From Streptomyces sp. TBY4 (GTDB lineage: Bacteria; Actinomycetota; Actinomycetes; Streptomycetales; Streptomycetaceae), in contig NZ_JANAVF010000026.1 in the NCBI RefSeq assembly GCF_024213195.1, positions 1 to 64,000 of the forward strand: a DNA stretch of 64,000 bases, in the 5' to 3' direction. Made by a program: the position numbers and the translations under genes. Positions within the stretch are counted from its first letter, which is position 1, and the number at the start of each line of letters is the position of its first letter. Shown piece by piece: positions 15,524 to 26,108 of the stretch. The notes under the pieces were generated by a model, which worked only from the letters and a program-made list of their open reading frames with translations, had not been told where the DNA came from and did no database searches.

Positions 15524-17077
15524 ATGACGGACACCAGCACCGCAGTCGAACTCAGCCGGTCCCGCACGCTCTGGGACCTGATCACCCGCCGGGCCGCCAT
15601 GACCCCCGACGCCCCCGTCCTCATCGAGGCCGCCGAGGACCCCGCACAGGACCGCCGGCTGACCTTCGCCGAGCTGCAGGGCCGCTCGGAGCGGGTCGCG
15701 GCCGGCCTGTACGGCATGGGCGTGCGCCCCGGCACGGTGGTCGCCTGGCAGCTCCCCACCCGCATCGAGACCGTGCTGCTCTCGGTCGCCCTCGCCCGCC
15801 TCGGCGCCGTCCAGACCCCCGTCATCCCCTTCTACCGGGACCGCGAGGTCGGCTTCGCGCTGCGCGAGTCGAAGGCGGAGTTCTTCGCCGTCCCCGGCAC
15901 CTGGCGCGGCTTCGACCACACGGCGATGGCGCACCGCCTCGGCGCCCGCGGCATCTTCGAGGCCTACGACTCCCTCCCCGACGGCGACCCCGCGGTGCTC
16001 CCCCCGCCCCCCGGGGAGGGCGTCTCGGTCCGGTGGATCTACTGGACCTCGGGCACCACCTCGGACCCCAAGGGCGTCCTGCACACGGACCGCTCCCTGA
16101 TCGCCGGCGGCTCGTGCCTGGCCCACGCCCTGCACCTGTCACCGGACGACGTCGGCTCGATGGCCTTCCCGTTCGCCCACATCGCCGGCCCCGACTACAC
16201 GGTGATGCTCCTGCTCTACGGGTTCCCGGCGGTCCTCTTCGAGAAGTTCGCGATGCCCGACGCCCTGGACGGCTACCGCCGCCACGGGGTCACCGTCGCC
16301 GGCGGCTCCACCGCCTTCTACTCGATGTTCCTCACCGAGCAGCGCAAGGCCCCCTCCACCCGGCTCATCCCCAGCCTCCGCCTCCTCGCGGGCGGCGGCG
16401 CCCCCAAGCCCCCGGAGATCTACCACGCGGTCGTCCGCGAGCTGGGCTGCCAGCTCACCCACGGCTACGGCATGACCGAGGTCCCCATGATCACGATGGG
16501 CGCCCCGGACGACACCGCGGAGAACCTCGCCACCACCGAGGGCCGGCCCCCGCAGGGCATGTCCATCCGCATCACCACCCCGGACGGGACGCCCCTCCCC
16601 CCGGACACCGACGGGGAGGTCCGCCTGCGCGGGGAGGCGGTCTGCCAGGGGTACCTGAACCAGGAGCAGAACGCCGGCGTCTTCGACCCCGACGGCTACC
16701 TCGTCACCGGCGACCTCGGCCACCTCACGAAGGACGGCTACCTGGTCCTCACGGGCCGCAGCAAGGACGTCATCATCCGCAAGGGCGAGAACATCTCGGC
16801 GAAGGAGATCGAGGACCTGCTCCACCTGCTCCCCGCCGTGGCCGACGTCGCCGTCATAGGCCTCCCCGACCCGGAACGCGGCGAACGCGTCTGCGCGGTC
16901 GTCGAACAGCCCCCGGGCGCGGCCCCGCTGACCCTGGCCGAGGTGACCGCACACCTGCGCACGGAGGGCCTCTCCACCCACAAGCTCCCGGAACAACTGG
17001 AACTGGTCGAGGCCCTGCCCCGCAACGACGCCCTGCGCAAGGTCCTCAAGTACAAGCTCCGCGAACGCTTCGCATAG
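15524..17077 (+). CDS. AMP-dependent acyl-CoA synthetase/ligase
   Basis: A 517-residue ANL-superfamily enzyme expected to activate a carboxylic acid to its CoA thioester via an acyl-adenylate. The P-loop-like A3 motif YWTSGTTSDPKG is at about residues 173-184, YGMTEV near 317, and the hinge with GDLGHLTKDGYLVLTGR and IRKGENISAKEIE near 395-430. The C-terminal segment RNDALRKVLKYKLRE carries the A10 lysine region. It is divergent from the amidohydrolase-FadE-FadE operon with operators C and D between, and would supply the CoA ester for the dehydrogenases. Acid specificity is unknown. Confidence 0.93.
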   Translation: MTDTSTAVELSRSRTLWDLITRRAAMTPDAPVLIEAAEDPAQDRRLTFAELQGRSERVAAGLYGMGVRPGTVVAWQLPTRIETVLLSVALARLGAVQTPVIPFYRDREVGFALRESKAEFFAVPGTWRGFDHTAMAHRLGARGIFEAYDSLPDGDPAVLPPPPGEGVSVRWIYWTSGTTSDPKGVLHTDRSLIAGGSCLAHALHLSPDDVGSMAFPFAHIAGPDYTVMLLLYGFPAVLFEKFAMPDALDGYRRHGVTVAGGSTAFYSMFLTEQRKAPSTRLIPSLRLLAGGGAPKPPEIYHAVVRELGCQLTHGYGMTEVPMITMGAPDDTAENLATTEGRPPQGMSIRITTPDGTPLPPDTDGEVRLRGEAVCQGYLNQEQNAGVFDPDGYLVTGDLGHLTKDGYLVLTGRSKDVIIRKGENISAKEIEDLLHLLPAVADVAVIGLPDPERGERVCAVVEQPPGAAPLTLAEVTAHLRTEGLSTHKLPEQLELVEALPRNDALRKVLKYKLRERFA

Positions 17078-17198
17078 GAGCCGGCGCGGTACGGCCGGGC
17101 ACGGCCGCAGTACGGCGCGGCACGCACCGGCCACCATCAGGGCGCACGCGGGGCCGCGGGGTCAGTGCCCCGCCACCCCGCTCCCGCCCGGCCAGGGC

Positions 17199-17726
17199 CT
17201 ACGCGTCCGGGGCCGCCACTCCGCAGTACCCGGCGAAGGCCGCCAGGATCTCGTCCTCCGTGATGCGGCCGTCGCCGTCCGCGTCCAGGGCCGCCGCGAG
17301 CGGGCCCGCCAGTTCCTCCGGGGTGCCCAGCACGCGCAGGACGCGGGCCGTGGCCTCCGGGGTCGCACCGCCGCCGGCGGCCCCATCGGCGTCCGCCGCC
17401 GCGATCACCGCGCGCAGGAACGGCCGCGCGATCTCCGCGAACCGGTGCGGGTTGTCCCGCAGCCGCTTCGCCGCGCCCGTGACGAACTCCTCGCGGGACA
17501 CCCGCTGGTCCCCGTCCACGTCCGCGATGCCGGCCATGCCCTGCCAGAAGGCCTCCGCGCCCGCGAAGACGGCCTGGCCCCTGTCGGAGCGGGCAGCCAC
17601 GGCGAATTCGGCCAGGACCGCCCTGGCCGCCGTACTGAAGTCCTCCCGGTCGATGTACCCGGACCCGTCCTGGTCAAAGGTGGCGAAGCGGGCGGCGATC
17701 TTGCGCTCGTATTCTGCGCTGTCCAT
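17199..17726 (-). CDS. EF-hand calcium-binding protein
   Basis: A 175-residue calerythrin-like protein. EF loops are at residues 18-29 (DQDGSGYIDRED), 69-80 (DVDGDQRVSREE) and 148-159 (DADGDGRITEDE). A third loop at about 112-123 (DADGAAGGGATP) is degenerate and unlikely to bind calcium. This matches the four-hand layout with one inactive hand known in actinobacterial calerythrins, which buffer or sense calcium in the cytoplasm. It is a single gene, with no partner visible. Start is ATG 17726. Confidence 0.9.
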   Translation of the reverse strand: MDSAEYERKIAARFATFDQDGSGYIDREDFSTAARAVLAEFAVAARSDRGQAVFAGAEAFWQGMAGIADVDGDQRVSREEFVTGAAKRLRDNPHRFAEIARPFLRAVIAAADADGAAGGGATPEATARVLRVLGTPEELAGPLAAALDADGDGRITEDEILAAFAGYCGVAAPDA

Positions 17727-18047
17727 ATTCGGCGTTCCGCCTTCACGTATGCGGTGGGGTGCAGTTCAAGACAGGACAGGAGCGTAAGGCCTACGTGGCC
17801 TGCGCGTTAAGCGAAGCGGGCAAGGAGGTGGCCGCATCGAACCAGCGCACGAGGAGCGCGGCGGGGCGCGTACGCCTGTGCCCATGCAGCCGCCGCTACA
17901 TCGGCGTTCACACCGCGCGACGCACCTATCACGGAGGGCGCACTTCCGGGACGAGGTTCTGGCAAAACGGGCGCACACCGCTGCATGCCCACTACATTCG
18001 AGTGGTCGACACACGGCTGCGAAACCGGGAGACCGGCTGGGGGCACG
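17727..18047. other. Intergenic region, 321 bp, no gene recognised
   Basis: This is the divergent promoter region of the EF-hand gene (leftward) and the ECF sigma gene (rightward). I find no strong palindrome or clear promoter pair. The frame of the sigma gene is open from 17985, but the extra 21 codons do not look like sigma-factor sequence. Confidence 0.4.
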
Positions 18048-18656
18048 ATGCCGAAGGACGCACCACCGCGCTGGGACCGCCGCATGCAGCAACGCCTGGC
18101 CCGCGGTGAGGCCGCCGCGCTCGGCGAGCTGTACGACCGGTTCGCCTCGCTCGTGCACAGCCTCGCCCACCGGGTCCTCGGCGACGAGAAGGCCGCCGAC
18201 CGGGTCACCCGCGAGGTCTTCGGCTACATCTGGGAGAACCCGGACGCCTACGACCCCAAGCAGGGCTCCATGCGCTCCTGGGTCGCCCGCATCACCCAGG
18301 GACAGGCCGTGGCCCGCCTGCGCCAGGCCGAACTGGGCAACGGCTCCCGCGAGGAACTGGAACAGAAGGTGCGCAGGGCCAACGCGGCGGCCCGCGCCGA
18401 CTTCATCGTCACCTCCATGCCCGCACCCCTGCGGGCCGCGCTCGAACTCGCCTACTTCAAGCGCCGCGACTACCGCCAGGCCGCCGCCGACCTGCAGATC
18501 AGCGAGGACGAGGCCCGGCGCCGGCTGCGCCTGGGCCTGCAACTCCTGTCCACGGCCAACGCCGTCCCGCGCGAGGACACGGTCCGGCCGGGATACGGCT
18601 CCTCCGAATACGGCCCCTCCGGATACGGTCCCTCCAATTATGGAAATGCCCGATGA
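18048..18656 (+). CDS. ECF-type RNA polymerase sigma factor
   Basis: About 202 residues. Region 2 carries ALGELYDRFASLVHSLAHRVLGDEKAADRVTREVFGYIWENP. Region 4 carries MPAPLRAALELAYFKRRDYRQAAADLQISEDEARRRLRLGLQLL. The C-terminus has a Gly/Tyr-rich tail with three imperfect YG-type repeats. ATG 18048 is chosen over the in-frame ATG at 17985 because the extra residues do not resemble a sigma N-terminus. The stop overlaps the ATG of the anti-sigma-like gene by 4 bp, so the pair is coupled. Confidence 0.88.
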   Translation: MPKDAPPRWDRRMQQRLARGEAAALGELYDRFASLVHSLAHRVLGDEKAADRVTREVFGYIWENPDAYDPKQGSMRSWVARITQGQAVARLRQAELGNGSREELEQKVRRANAAARADFIVTSMPAPLRAALELAYFKRRDYRQAAADLQISEDEARRRLRLGLQLLSTANAVPREDTVRPGYGSSEYGPSGYGPSNYGNAR

Positions 18657-20026
18657 CGATGCCGCCGAGCCCCTTCGGTGAAGACGAAAGCGAAGGGGAA
18701 GAGTACGAACCCCTCCCGAAGCCCGGCGGCCCCGCACGCATACCGGGCCCGCGCGGGGCGGCCGACGACCTCGATGCCGAGGACCTGACCGACCTGACCG
18801 AGTTGGACGGCCTGACCGACCTGGCCGACCTCGACGACTCCGAGTACACCTCGTACCCGGTGGTCACCGGGTACGTCGCACCGCTGCCCGCCGAGCCCGA
18901 GCCCGCTCCCGTCCCCGCCGCGCCGCCGCCCAGCCACGCCGTACTGAAGTCCCTGCTCGGCGCCTGGGCCCTGGCGGCCTGCTCCGCGGACGAGACCCAG
19001 GCCGTCGAGGACCACCTCACCGAGTGCGCGCCCTGCGCCGAGGAGGCGCTGCGGCTGCGCGACGCCGTGGGGCTGCTGCGCCCGGAGGAGAGCCTCGACC
19101 TCAAGCCGCTGCTGCGCTCGCGCGTACTGGAGGACTGCCTCGGCAAGCGCCCGGCCCGCATCCCGATCCCGTTGTGGGCGAGCCCGTACGACACGGAGAC
19201 GGCCCGGCTCGACGCCCTGCTGCGGGACTTCGGGGACTCGGAGTGGCACACCCCGGTCCGGCTGAAGTGGTTCGAGGAGGAACGCCGCCAGACCCGCCGG
19301 ACCACGGTGGCCGGGGTCATCGGCCACCTCCTGGCGGTGGACGGCCTCGTGGCGGCCGCGCTGGGCCTGGACGACCCCCTGGGCCGCGAGGCGTCCCCGG
19401 GAACCCCGGCCGAGCGGACGGAGCGGTTCTGGGAGGACTCCCCGTACCCGACCACCCGCCGGGTCCGCGAACCGTGGCGGGAGCAGGGCCACACCCTGGT
19501 CCGTACGGTGTCCTTCGCCGGCCGCGGCGTGGCCGAACTGGACGTGGACTACGGCGCCTTCGCCCTGCCCCTCGGGGACGCCTTCCTGGAGCGGGCCTTC
19601 GAGTGCTGGGTGCACGCCGTGGACATCGCGGAGGCGGTGGACTATCCGTACGAGCCGCCGTCCGCGCCCCACCTGAACCGGATGATCGACCTGGCGGCCC
19701 GGCTCCTGCCGGCGGCCCTGGCCGGGCGCCGGCGCGCGGGGCTGGCGGCGCCGCCGCGCGGGCTGGTCGCGGCGGGGGCGCCGGGCCGGACCCTGCACCT
19801 GGAGATCGAGGGTGCGGGTGGCGGCGGCTGGGACATCGCCCTGGACTCCCCGGCGGCGAAGCCGTCGCCGGACCACACGGTGGCCCGGATCGCCCTGGAC
19901 GGCGCCGAATTCTGCCAGCTCGCAGCCGGTCACATCTCCCCGGAGGAGGCCGCGGTCGGCCAGAACGGCGACCGGGAGGCCATCCGCGACGTCCTCTTCG
20001 CGGCGGCCTCGCTCAGCCGGATGTAG
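18653..20026 (+). CDS. Zinc-finger anti-sigma-like protein fused to a maleylpyruvate-isomerase-like domain
   Basis: A 457-residue soluble protein. An acidic N-terminus with a repetitive stretch (DLTDLTELDGLTDLADLDD, residues about 44-62) is followed by a zf-HC2 module with C110, H121, C125 and C128 (HLTECAPC), the pattern of zinc-binding anti-sigma factors. The remainder resembles MDMPI/DinB-like mycothiol-dependent isomerase proteins (block VAGVIGHLLAVDGLVAAALGLDDP). It is translationally coupled to the ECF sigma gene and so probably inhibits it. No transmembrane segment is evident, so release may depend on redox state, zinc or a thiol rather than membrane proteolysis; that is inference. Confidence 0.85.
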   Translation: MTMPPSPFGEDESEGEEYEPLPKPGGPARIPGPRGAADDLDAEDLTDLTELDGLTDLADLDDSEYTSYPVVTGYVAPLPAEPEPAPVPAAPPPSHAVLKSLLGAWALAACSADETQAVEDHLTECAPCAEEALRLRDAVGLLRPEESLDLKPLLRSRVLEDCLGKRPARIPIPLWASPYDTETARLDALLRDFGDSEWHTPVRLKWFEEERRQTRRTTVAGVIGHLLAVDGLVAAALGLDDPLGREASPGTPAERTERFWEDSPYPTTRRVREPWREQGHTLVRTVSFAGRGVAELDVDYGAFALPLGDAFLERAFECWVHAVDIAEAVDYPYEPPSAPHLNRMIDLAARLLPAALAGRRRAGLAAPPRGLVAAGAPGRTLHLEIEGAGGGGWDIALDSPAAKPSPDHTVARIALDGAEFCQLAAGHISPEEAAVGQNGDREAIRDVLFAAASLSRM

Positions 20027-20038
20027 GCCCCGCCGGGT

Positions 20039-20914
20039 CTACGTGAAGACGACCGTCCGGGTCCCGTTGAGCAGGACCCGGTGCTCGCTGTGCCACTTCA
20101 CGGCCCGCGCCAGCGCCTGGCACTCCACGTCCCGCCCGATCGCCACGAGCTGGTCCGGGGTGACCTCGTGGCCCACCCGCTCGACCTCCTGCTCGATGAT
20201 CGGGCCCTCGTCGAGGTCCGCCGTCACGTAGTGCGCGGTCGCGCCGATCAGCTTCACGCCCCGGGCGTGGGCCTGGTGGTACGGCTTCGCGCCCTTGAAG
20301 CTCGGCAGGAACGAGTGGTGGATGTTGATGATCCGCCCGCTCAGCTCCTTGCACAGGGTGTCCGACAGCACCTGCATGTACCGCGCGAGGACCACGAGGT
20401 CCACGTCCTCGGCCCGCACCAGCTCCAGCAGCTGCGCCTCCGCCGCCGCCTTCGTGTCCTTCGTCACCGGGATGTGCACGAACGGGACCCCGTAGGAGCC
20501 GACCAGTTCCTCGAAGTCGGTGTGGTTCGAGACCACCGCCGCGATCTCCACCGGCAGCGCGCCGATCCGGTGGCGGAAGAGCAGGTCGTTGAGGCAGTGC
20601 CCGAACTTCGAGACCATCAGCACGATCCGCATGCGCTCGTCGGAGCGGTGGATCTGCCAGTCCATCCGGAAGGTGTCGCCGATCGCGGCGAAGCTCGCCC
20701 GCAGCTTCTCCACCGTCACCGGGGCGTCGGCCGCGAAGTGGACCCGCATGAAGAACAGGCCGGTGTCGCGGTCGCCGAACTGCTGGCTGTCCTCGATGTT
20801 GCACCCGGTCATGAACAGATAGCTGGACACGGCGTGCACGATGCCCTGCTTGTCCGGGCATGAGAGGGTCAGTACGTACTGCTGCGTGGCCTGGGGCTGC
20901 GGGTCGTCGCTCAT
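20039..20914 (-). CDS. purU: Formyltetrahydrofolate deformylase
   Basis: A 291-residue PurU that hydrolyses 10-formyl-THF to THF and formate, feeding purine synthesis and balancing one-carbon pools. An N-terminal ACT domain (LTLSCPDKQGIVHAVSSYLF) is followed by the formyltransferase-fold catalytic domain with INIHHSFLPSFKGAKPYHQA and ATAHYVTADLDEGPIIEQE, holding the Asn, His and Asp catalytic residues. ATG 20914 is preferred over ATG 20932 because GGAAGG lies 10 nt before it. It ends 12 bp from the convergent anti-sigma gene, and its start is 19 bp after the SCO4402-like stop, so it is probably cotranscribed with that gene. Confidence 0.95.
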   Translation of the reverse strand: MSDDPQPQATQQYVLTLSCPDKQGIVHAVSSYLFMTGCNIEDSQQFGDRDTGLFFMRVHFAADAPVTVEKLRASFAAIGDTFRMDWQIHRSDERMRIVLMVSKFGHCLNDLLFRHRIGALPVEIAAVVSNHTDFEELVGSYGVPFVHIPVTKDTKAAAEAQLLELVRAEDVDLVVLARYMQVLSDTLCKELSGRIINIHHSFLPSFKGAKPYHQAHARGVKLIGATAHYVTADLDEGPIIEQEVERVGHEVTPDQLVAIGRDVECQALARAVKWHSEHRVLLNGTRTVVFT

Positions 20915-20933
20915 GACCCCACAGCCTTCCACA

Positions 20934-21437
20934 TCACACCGCGCGCGTGAGGATCCTCAGGACGTCCAGTGAGCGCGGACGCGCGTCCGGGTCGTCCCCG
21001 TCCGCGGTCGCCAGCCGTACGTGGGCCTCGCGCGCGGCCCGTACCGCCTCCGGCCAGGCGTGGTGCTCCAGGTAGCCGGAGACGGGGGCGTCGGGGCCTA
21101 TCTGGTGCATGATCCGCAGCACCCGCAGCACGGCGAGGTCGACCAGGGCCGCCTCCTGCGAGTCGCGGAAGATCGTGCCGACGTACTTCTCCGCGGACCA
21201 GCTGTCGAGCCAGGTGTCCTCGACGAGCCGGTACACGGCGTCGGTGACGTCCCCGTACCCTTCGGCGCCGGCCAGCCAGGTGTCCTCCTGGAAGGCGGGG
21301 TCGGAAAGCATGTGCAGCGCCGAGCGCACGTTGCTGCGCCAGCGCCACCACGGCATGTCGTTGAGGGGCATGCCGCCCATGGTGGAGGAGCGGCCGCCGC
21401 GGCGGGAAGAGTTCTTCGAACCTTGGGCGAATGTCAC
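20934..21437 (-). CDS. SCO4402-family conserved hypothetical protein
   Basis: About 167 residues, all-helical in appearance, with the conserved core NDMPWWRWRSNVRSALHML, EDTWLDSWSAEKYVGTIFRDS and HHAWPEAVRAAREAH. It matches what I remember of the Streptomyces SCO4402 family, which lies next to purU; no function is known. The start is uncertain: GTG 21437 (giving VTFAQGSKNSSRRGG) or ATG 21380, and neither has a strong ribosome site. The last codon is 19 bp from the purU start. Confidence 0.75.
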   Translation of the reverse strand: MTFAQGSKNSSRRGGRSSTMGGMPLNDMPWWRWRSNVRSALHMLSDPAFQEDTWLAGAEGYGDVTDAVYRLVEDTWLDSWSAEKYVGTIFRDSQEAALVDLAVLRVLRIMHQIGPDAPVSGYLEHHAWPEAVRAAREAHVRLATADGDDPDARPRSLDVLRILTRAV

Positions 21438-21605
21438 GCTTTCGATCGTACGTTCCTGGTCAGCGTGATCTTGAGGCGCCCGGAGCCGGAGGCCGGACCC
21501 GGGCCGGTGCTCACTCAGCGTGTGCACGACACTCGTAATTCACCTCGACGTCACCCGATGTTGCGCACACCTCACACCTCAGTTACCCCTGACGCGGAAT
21601 GGTGC

Positions 21606-22946
21606 ATGCACATGACCACCCGGCGACGCGCATCAGCACTCTCCCGCACCCTTCTGGCCCGGACCACGGCCATGGCGATGGGCGCGTGTCTCGTCGCCGG
21701 CTGCGGGGCGCTCCCCGGAGGCTCGGGGGGCTCCGGGGGCGCCGACACCCTCACCGTCATGACCTTCGCCCCGGAGGACTCCAAGGCGACCAACATGCCC
21801 GGCATGCCGGGCATGGCCAAGGCGTACGAGCGCTGGGTCAACTCCAAGGGCGGCATCAACGGCCGCAAGCTGCGCGTCCTGACCTGCAACGAACGCAACA
21901 CGGCCTCCGGCGCCGCCGACTGCGCCCGCAAGGCGGTCGCCGAGAAGGCCGTCGCCGTCGTCGGCTCCTACAGCCAGCACGGACGCGCCTTCCTGGCCCC
22001 GCTGGAGGCCGAGGGCATCCCCTTCATCGGCGGGTACGGGGTCTCCCCCGAGGAGTTCCAGTCCCCGCTCTCCTTCCCCGTCAACGGCGGCCAGCCCGCC
22101 CTGCTGGCCGGCGCCGGCCACCAGCTGGGGCGCAGCTGCGGCAAGGTGGCCCTGGTCCGCCCGGACACCCTCGCCGGCGACTCCCTGCCCATCCAGCTCA
22201 ACGCCGGGCTCAAGGCCAACCAGATGGGCGAGGCCAGCGACATCCGGGCCGCCGAGGACTCCGCCGACCTCTCCGTCCAGGCCGGCGAGGCACTGGCCGC
22301 CTCCTCCCCCGGCACCTCCTCCAAGGGCGGCGCGAGCTCCGCGAAGGACGGGAAGGAGAAGGGCTGTGTGGCCGCCGTGCTCGGCGCCCGCACCGAGACC
22401 TTCTTCGACGCCTTCCGCCGCGCCGACTCCCAGAACCGCAAGCCGCAGATCTCCTCGGTGCTCGGCTCGGTCAGCCAGGCCCTGGTCGACCGCACCGGCG
22501 GCAAGGAGAGCCCCTTCGAGGGCGCGTACGTCACGAGCTGGTACCCGGTCGCCGCGGACCCGCTCTGGACGCAGATGCGCAACGTGATCTCCGACCACGC
22601 CTTCGGCGACAACGCCGTGGACCCCGACGACAGCGGCGCCCAGACCACCTGGATCGCGTACACCGTGCTCGGCGAGATGGTGAAGCGGTTCAAGGAGGAC
22701 GAGGACCTCACCGGGCGCGCCCTCACCCGCAAGCTCAACCAGGCCGAACCCGTGAAGACCGGCGGCCTGACCCCCGATCTCAGCTGGCGCTACCAGGACA
22801 TGCGCGCCGTCTCCGGCTTCCCCCGCATGGTCAACGGCCGGGTCACCTTCCAGGTCGTCCAGCAGGGACGCCTGGTGGCCCAGCAGGGCGGCGAGCAGTC
22901 CATGGACATGACCAAGACCCTGGAGCAGGCGCCCCGTTCGAGCTAG
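21606..22946 (+). CDS. Lipoprotein ABC transporter substrate-binding protein (branched-chain amino acid/amide type)
   Basis: About 446 residues. A lipoprotein signal peptide ends in the lipobox VAGC with Cys33, and the Leu/Ile/Val-binding-protein fold (Peripla_BP_6) follows, with AYERWVNSKGGINGRKL, VAVVGSYSQHGRAFLAPLEAEGIPFIGGYGV and EGAYVTSWYP. A Ser/Gly/Lys-rich insertion near 230-250 (SPGTSSKGGASSAKDGKE) is unusual and may be a surface loop. No permease or ATPase genes flank it, so it is an orphan binding protein that might serve a distant transporter or act as a sensor. The start is ATG 21606 or 21612. Confidence 0.87.
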   Translation: MHMTTRRRASALSRTLLARTTAMAMGACLVAGCGALPGGSGGSGGADTLTVMTFAPEDSKATNMPGMPGMAKAYERWVNSKGGINGRKLRVLTCNERNTASGAADCARKAVAEKAVAVVGSYSQHGRAFLAPLEAEGIPFIGGYGVSPEEFQSPLSFPVNGGQPALLAGAGHQLGRSCGKVALVRPDTLAGDSLPIQLNAGLKANQMGEASDIRAAEDSADLSVQAGEALAASSPGTSSKGGASSAKDGKEKGCVAAVLGARTETFFDAFRRADSQNRKPQISSVLGSVSQALVDRTGGKESPFEGAYVTSWYPVAADPLWTQMRNVISDHAFGDNAVDPDDSGAQTTWIAYTVLGEMVKRFKEDEDLTGRALTRKLNQAEPVKTGGLTPDLSWRYQDMRAVSGFPRMVNGRVTFQVVQQGRLVAQQGGEQSMDMTKTLEQAPRSS

Positions 22947-22948
22947 GG

Positions 22949-22977
22949 CCCGCCAACGGCCGTGGGCCGTCGGCGGG
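22949..22977. terminator. Bidirectional terminator hairpin
   Basis: Arms CCCGCCAACGGCC and GGCCGTCGGCGGG with a GTG loop and one A-C mismatch, exactly filling the gap between two convergent stop codons (22946 and 22983). Confidence 0.75.
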
Positions 22978-22982
22978 AAGGC

Positions 22983-24347
<1,365 letters not shown>

Positions 24348-24508
24348 CGGAACTCCCTCTCCGACCTGTCCGCGTCCACGGAACCGTCGGCTCACGCTAC
24401 CGGTCCCCGAAGAGTTTGACAGGGTCGCCCCGGAGTCCGTACGGCCCCGGGGCCGTCCGGCACTCCGGCGCGTGCGGTCGGTCACACGTGGAGCACGGGA
24501 GCCGTCGC

Positions 24509-25888
24509 TCAGCCGACCGGCTCCAGGCGGGCGGTGAACTCCCGGGCGGCCGGCTCCTCCCGGTACGGGTCCAGGCGGGTCCGGAAGTCCTCCAGGTACA
24601 CCGCCCCGCGGTGGGAGCGGAGCCCCGACAGGAGCTCCGCCGCCCGCGTCGCCGTCTGGCAGGCGGCTTCCACCTCGCGCTGCTGCACCCGGGCCGCCGC
24701 CAGCAGGAGCAGGCCGATGGCCCGGCGCCGCGCCTTGCCCGCCGGGAGGTCCCGCAGGACCTCCTCCGCGCGCTTGGCCGCCGCGTCGGCCTGGCCCAGG
24801 TCCCGGTGACAGTGCGCCAGTTCGTCCGCGAGGTAAGCCTGGTCGAAGTGCCGGATCCACTCCGGGTCGTCCCCCGACTCCGGCTCCGCCCGCTCCAGCG
24901 CCGTCAGTGCCCGCGAGGACAGCACCGCCGTGGACCGCGCGTCGCCGAGCAGCGCGTGCCCCCGCGCCTCCGCCGCGTAGAACATCGCCTCCACCCGGGG
25001 GGTGACCTGGCCGCGCGTGCCCTCCTGCGCCGCTCTGGCCAGCTGCGCGATCTCCCTCGGATTGCCCAACTCGGCGGCGAGGTGGCTCATCGAAGCCGCC
25101 AGCACGTACCCCCCGTACGCCCGGTCGCCGGCCGCCTGCGCGAGCCGCAGGGCCTGGATGTAGTAGCGCTGGGCCAGGCCCGGCTGGCCGGTGTCCACCG
25201 CCATGTAGCCCGCCAGCTCGGTGAGGCGGGCCACCGCCGCGAACAGCGCCCGGCCGACCGGCTCCCGGTACGAGCCGCCGATCAGGCCGGAGACCACCGA
25301 GTTGAGGTAGTGCACCACCACCGGGCGCACGTGCCCGCTGCCGAAGCGGTGGTCGAGCTCCTTCAGCGCCTGCGTGGTGGCCCGTACCGCCTCCACGTCC
25401 GACATCCCCACCCGTGAGCCGCCGCTGCGCGCGACCTGCGCGTCGGCCCCGGTGATGAGCCAGTCGCGGCTGGGCTCGACCAGCGCCGAGGAGGCCACGC
25501 TCGACCCCGACAGGAAGTCGCGCCGGCCCACGTCGCTCCGCCACAACTCGCTGACCTGCTCGATCGCGCCGATGACGGTCGGGGAGAATTGCAGGCCGAC
25601 GCCCGAGGCGAGGTTCTTGCCGTTGGCCATGCCGATCTCGTCGATGGTGACGGTCCGGCCGAGTTTGCGGCCCAGCGCCTCGGCGATGATCCCGGGGGCC
25701 CGGCCGCGCGGCTGCTGGCCGCGCAGCCAGCGGGCCACGGAGGTCTTGTCGTAGCGGAGGTCGAGGCCGTGCTCGGCCCCGCACATGTTGACGCGCCGGG
25801 CGAGCCCGGCATTGGAGCACCCGGCTTCCTGGATGAGCGCCTGCAGCCGTTCGTTCGGCTGACGTGCGACGAGAGGCCTGGCTGCCAT
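24509..25888 (-). CDS. Helix-turn-helix/TPR transcriptional regulator (NsdA-like family)
   Basis: A 459-residue regulator. An N-terminal DNA-binding region (residues 10-75: ERLQALIQEAGCSNAGLARRVN and TSVARWLRGQQPRG) is followed by tetratricopeptide-like helices over residues 130-440 with repeated A-x-G-x-x-x-x-A patterns (QAAGDRAYGGYVLAASMSHLAAE, AEARGHALLGDARST). It resembles the Streptomyces NsdA-type proteins that repress sporulation and antibiotic synthesis, but several paralogues exist per genome and I cannot say which this is. The ATG at 25888 is chosen because frames upstream are not conserved-looking. It is divergent from the primase-like gene. Confidence 0.8.
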   Translation of the reverse strand: MAARPLVARQPNERLQALIQEAGCSNAGLARRVNMCGAEHGLDLRYDKTSVARWLRGQQPRGRAPGIIAEALGRKLGRTVTIDEIGMANGKNLASGVGLQFSPTVIGAIEQVSELWRSDVGRRDFLSGSSVASSALVEPSRDWLITGADAQVARSGGSRVGMSDVEAVRATTQALKELDHRFGSGHVRPVVVHYLNSVVSGLIGGSYREPVGRALFAAVARLTELAGYMAVDTGQPGLAQRYYIQALRLAQAAGDRAYGGYVLAASMSHLAAELGNPREIAQLARAAQEGTRGQVTPRVEAMFYAAEARGHALLGDARSTAVLSSRALTALERAEPESGDDPEWIRHFDQAYLADELAHCHRDLGQADAAAKRAEEVLRDLPAGKARRRAIGLLLLAAARVQQREVEAACQTATRAAELLSGLRSHRGAVYLEDFRTRLDPYREEPAAREFTARLEPVG

Positions 25889-26108
25889 GAAAACCCCCAG
25901 GGGCCGCGGGTGATCGCTGGAATGATCACTTCCCGCCTGATGTGCGGGGAATCTTCCCCATTGCGTCCTGTCGCTACCCACCTCCGGCGCCCCGGCCTCC
26001 CACGCGCCCCCTGCGATGCACCGATGCGCCCCGCGTGCAGGATCGATGCTCCGGAGCCCGGCCGGTTTACGCCCGTAACCCCCGGTGACCGCAAGAGTTG
26101 TGTTGCAC

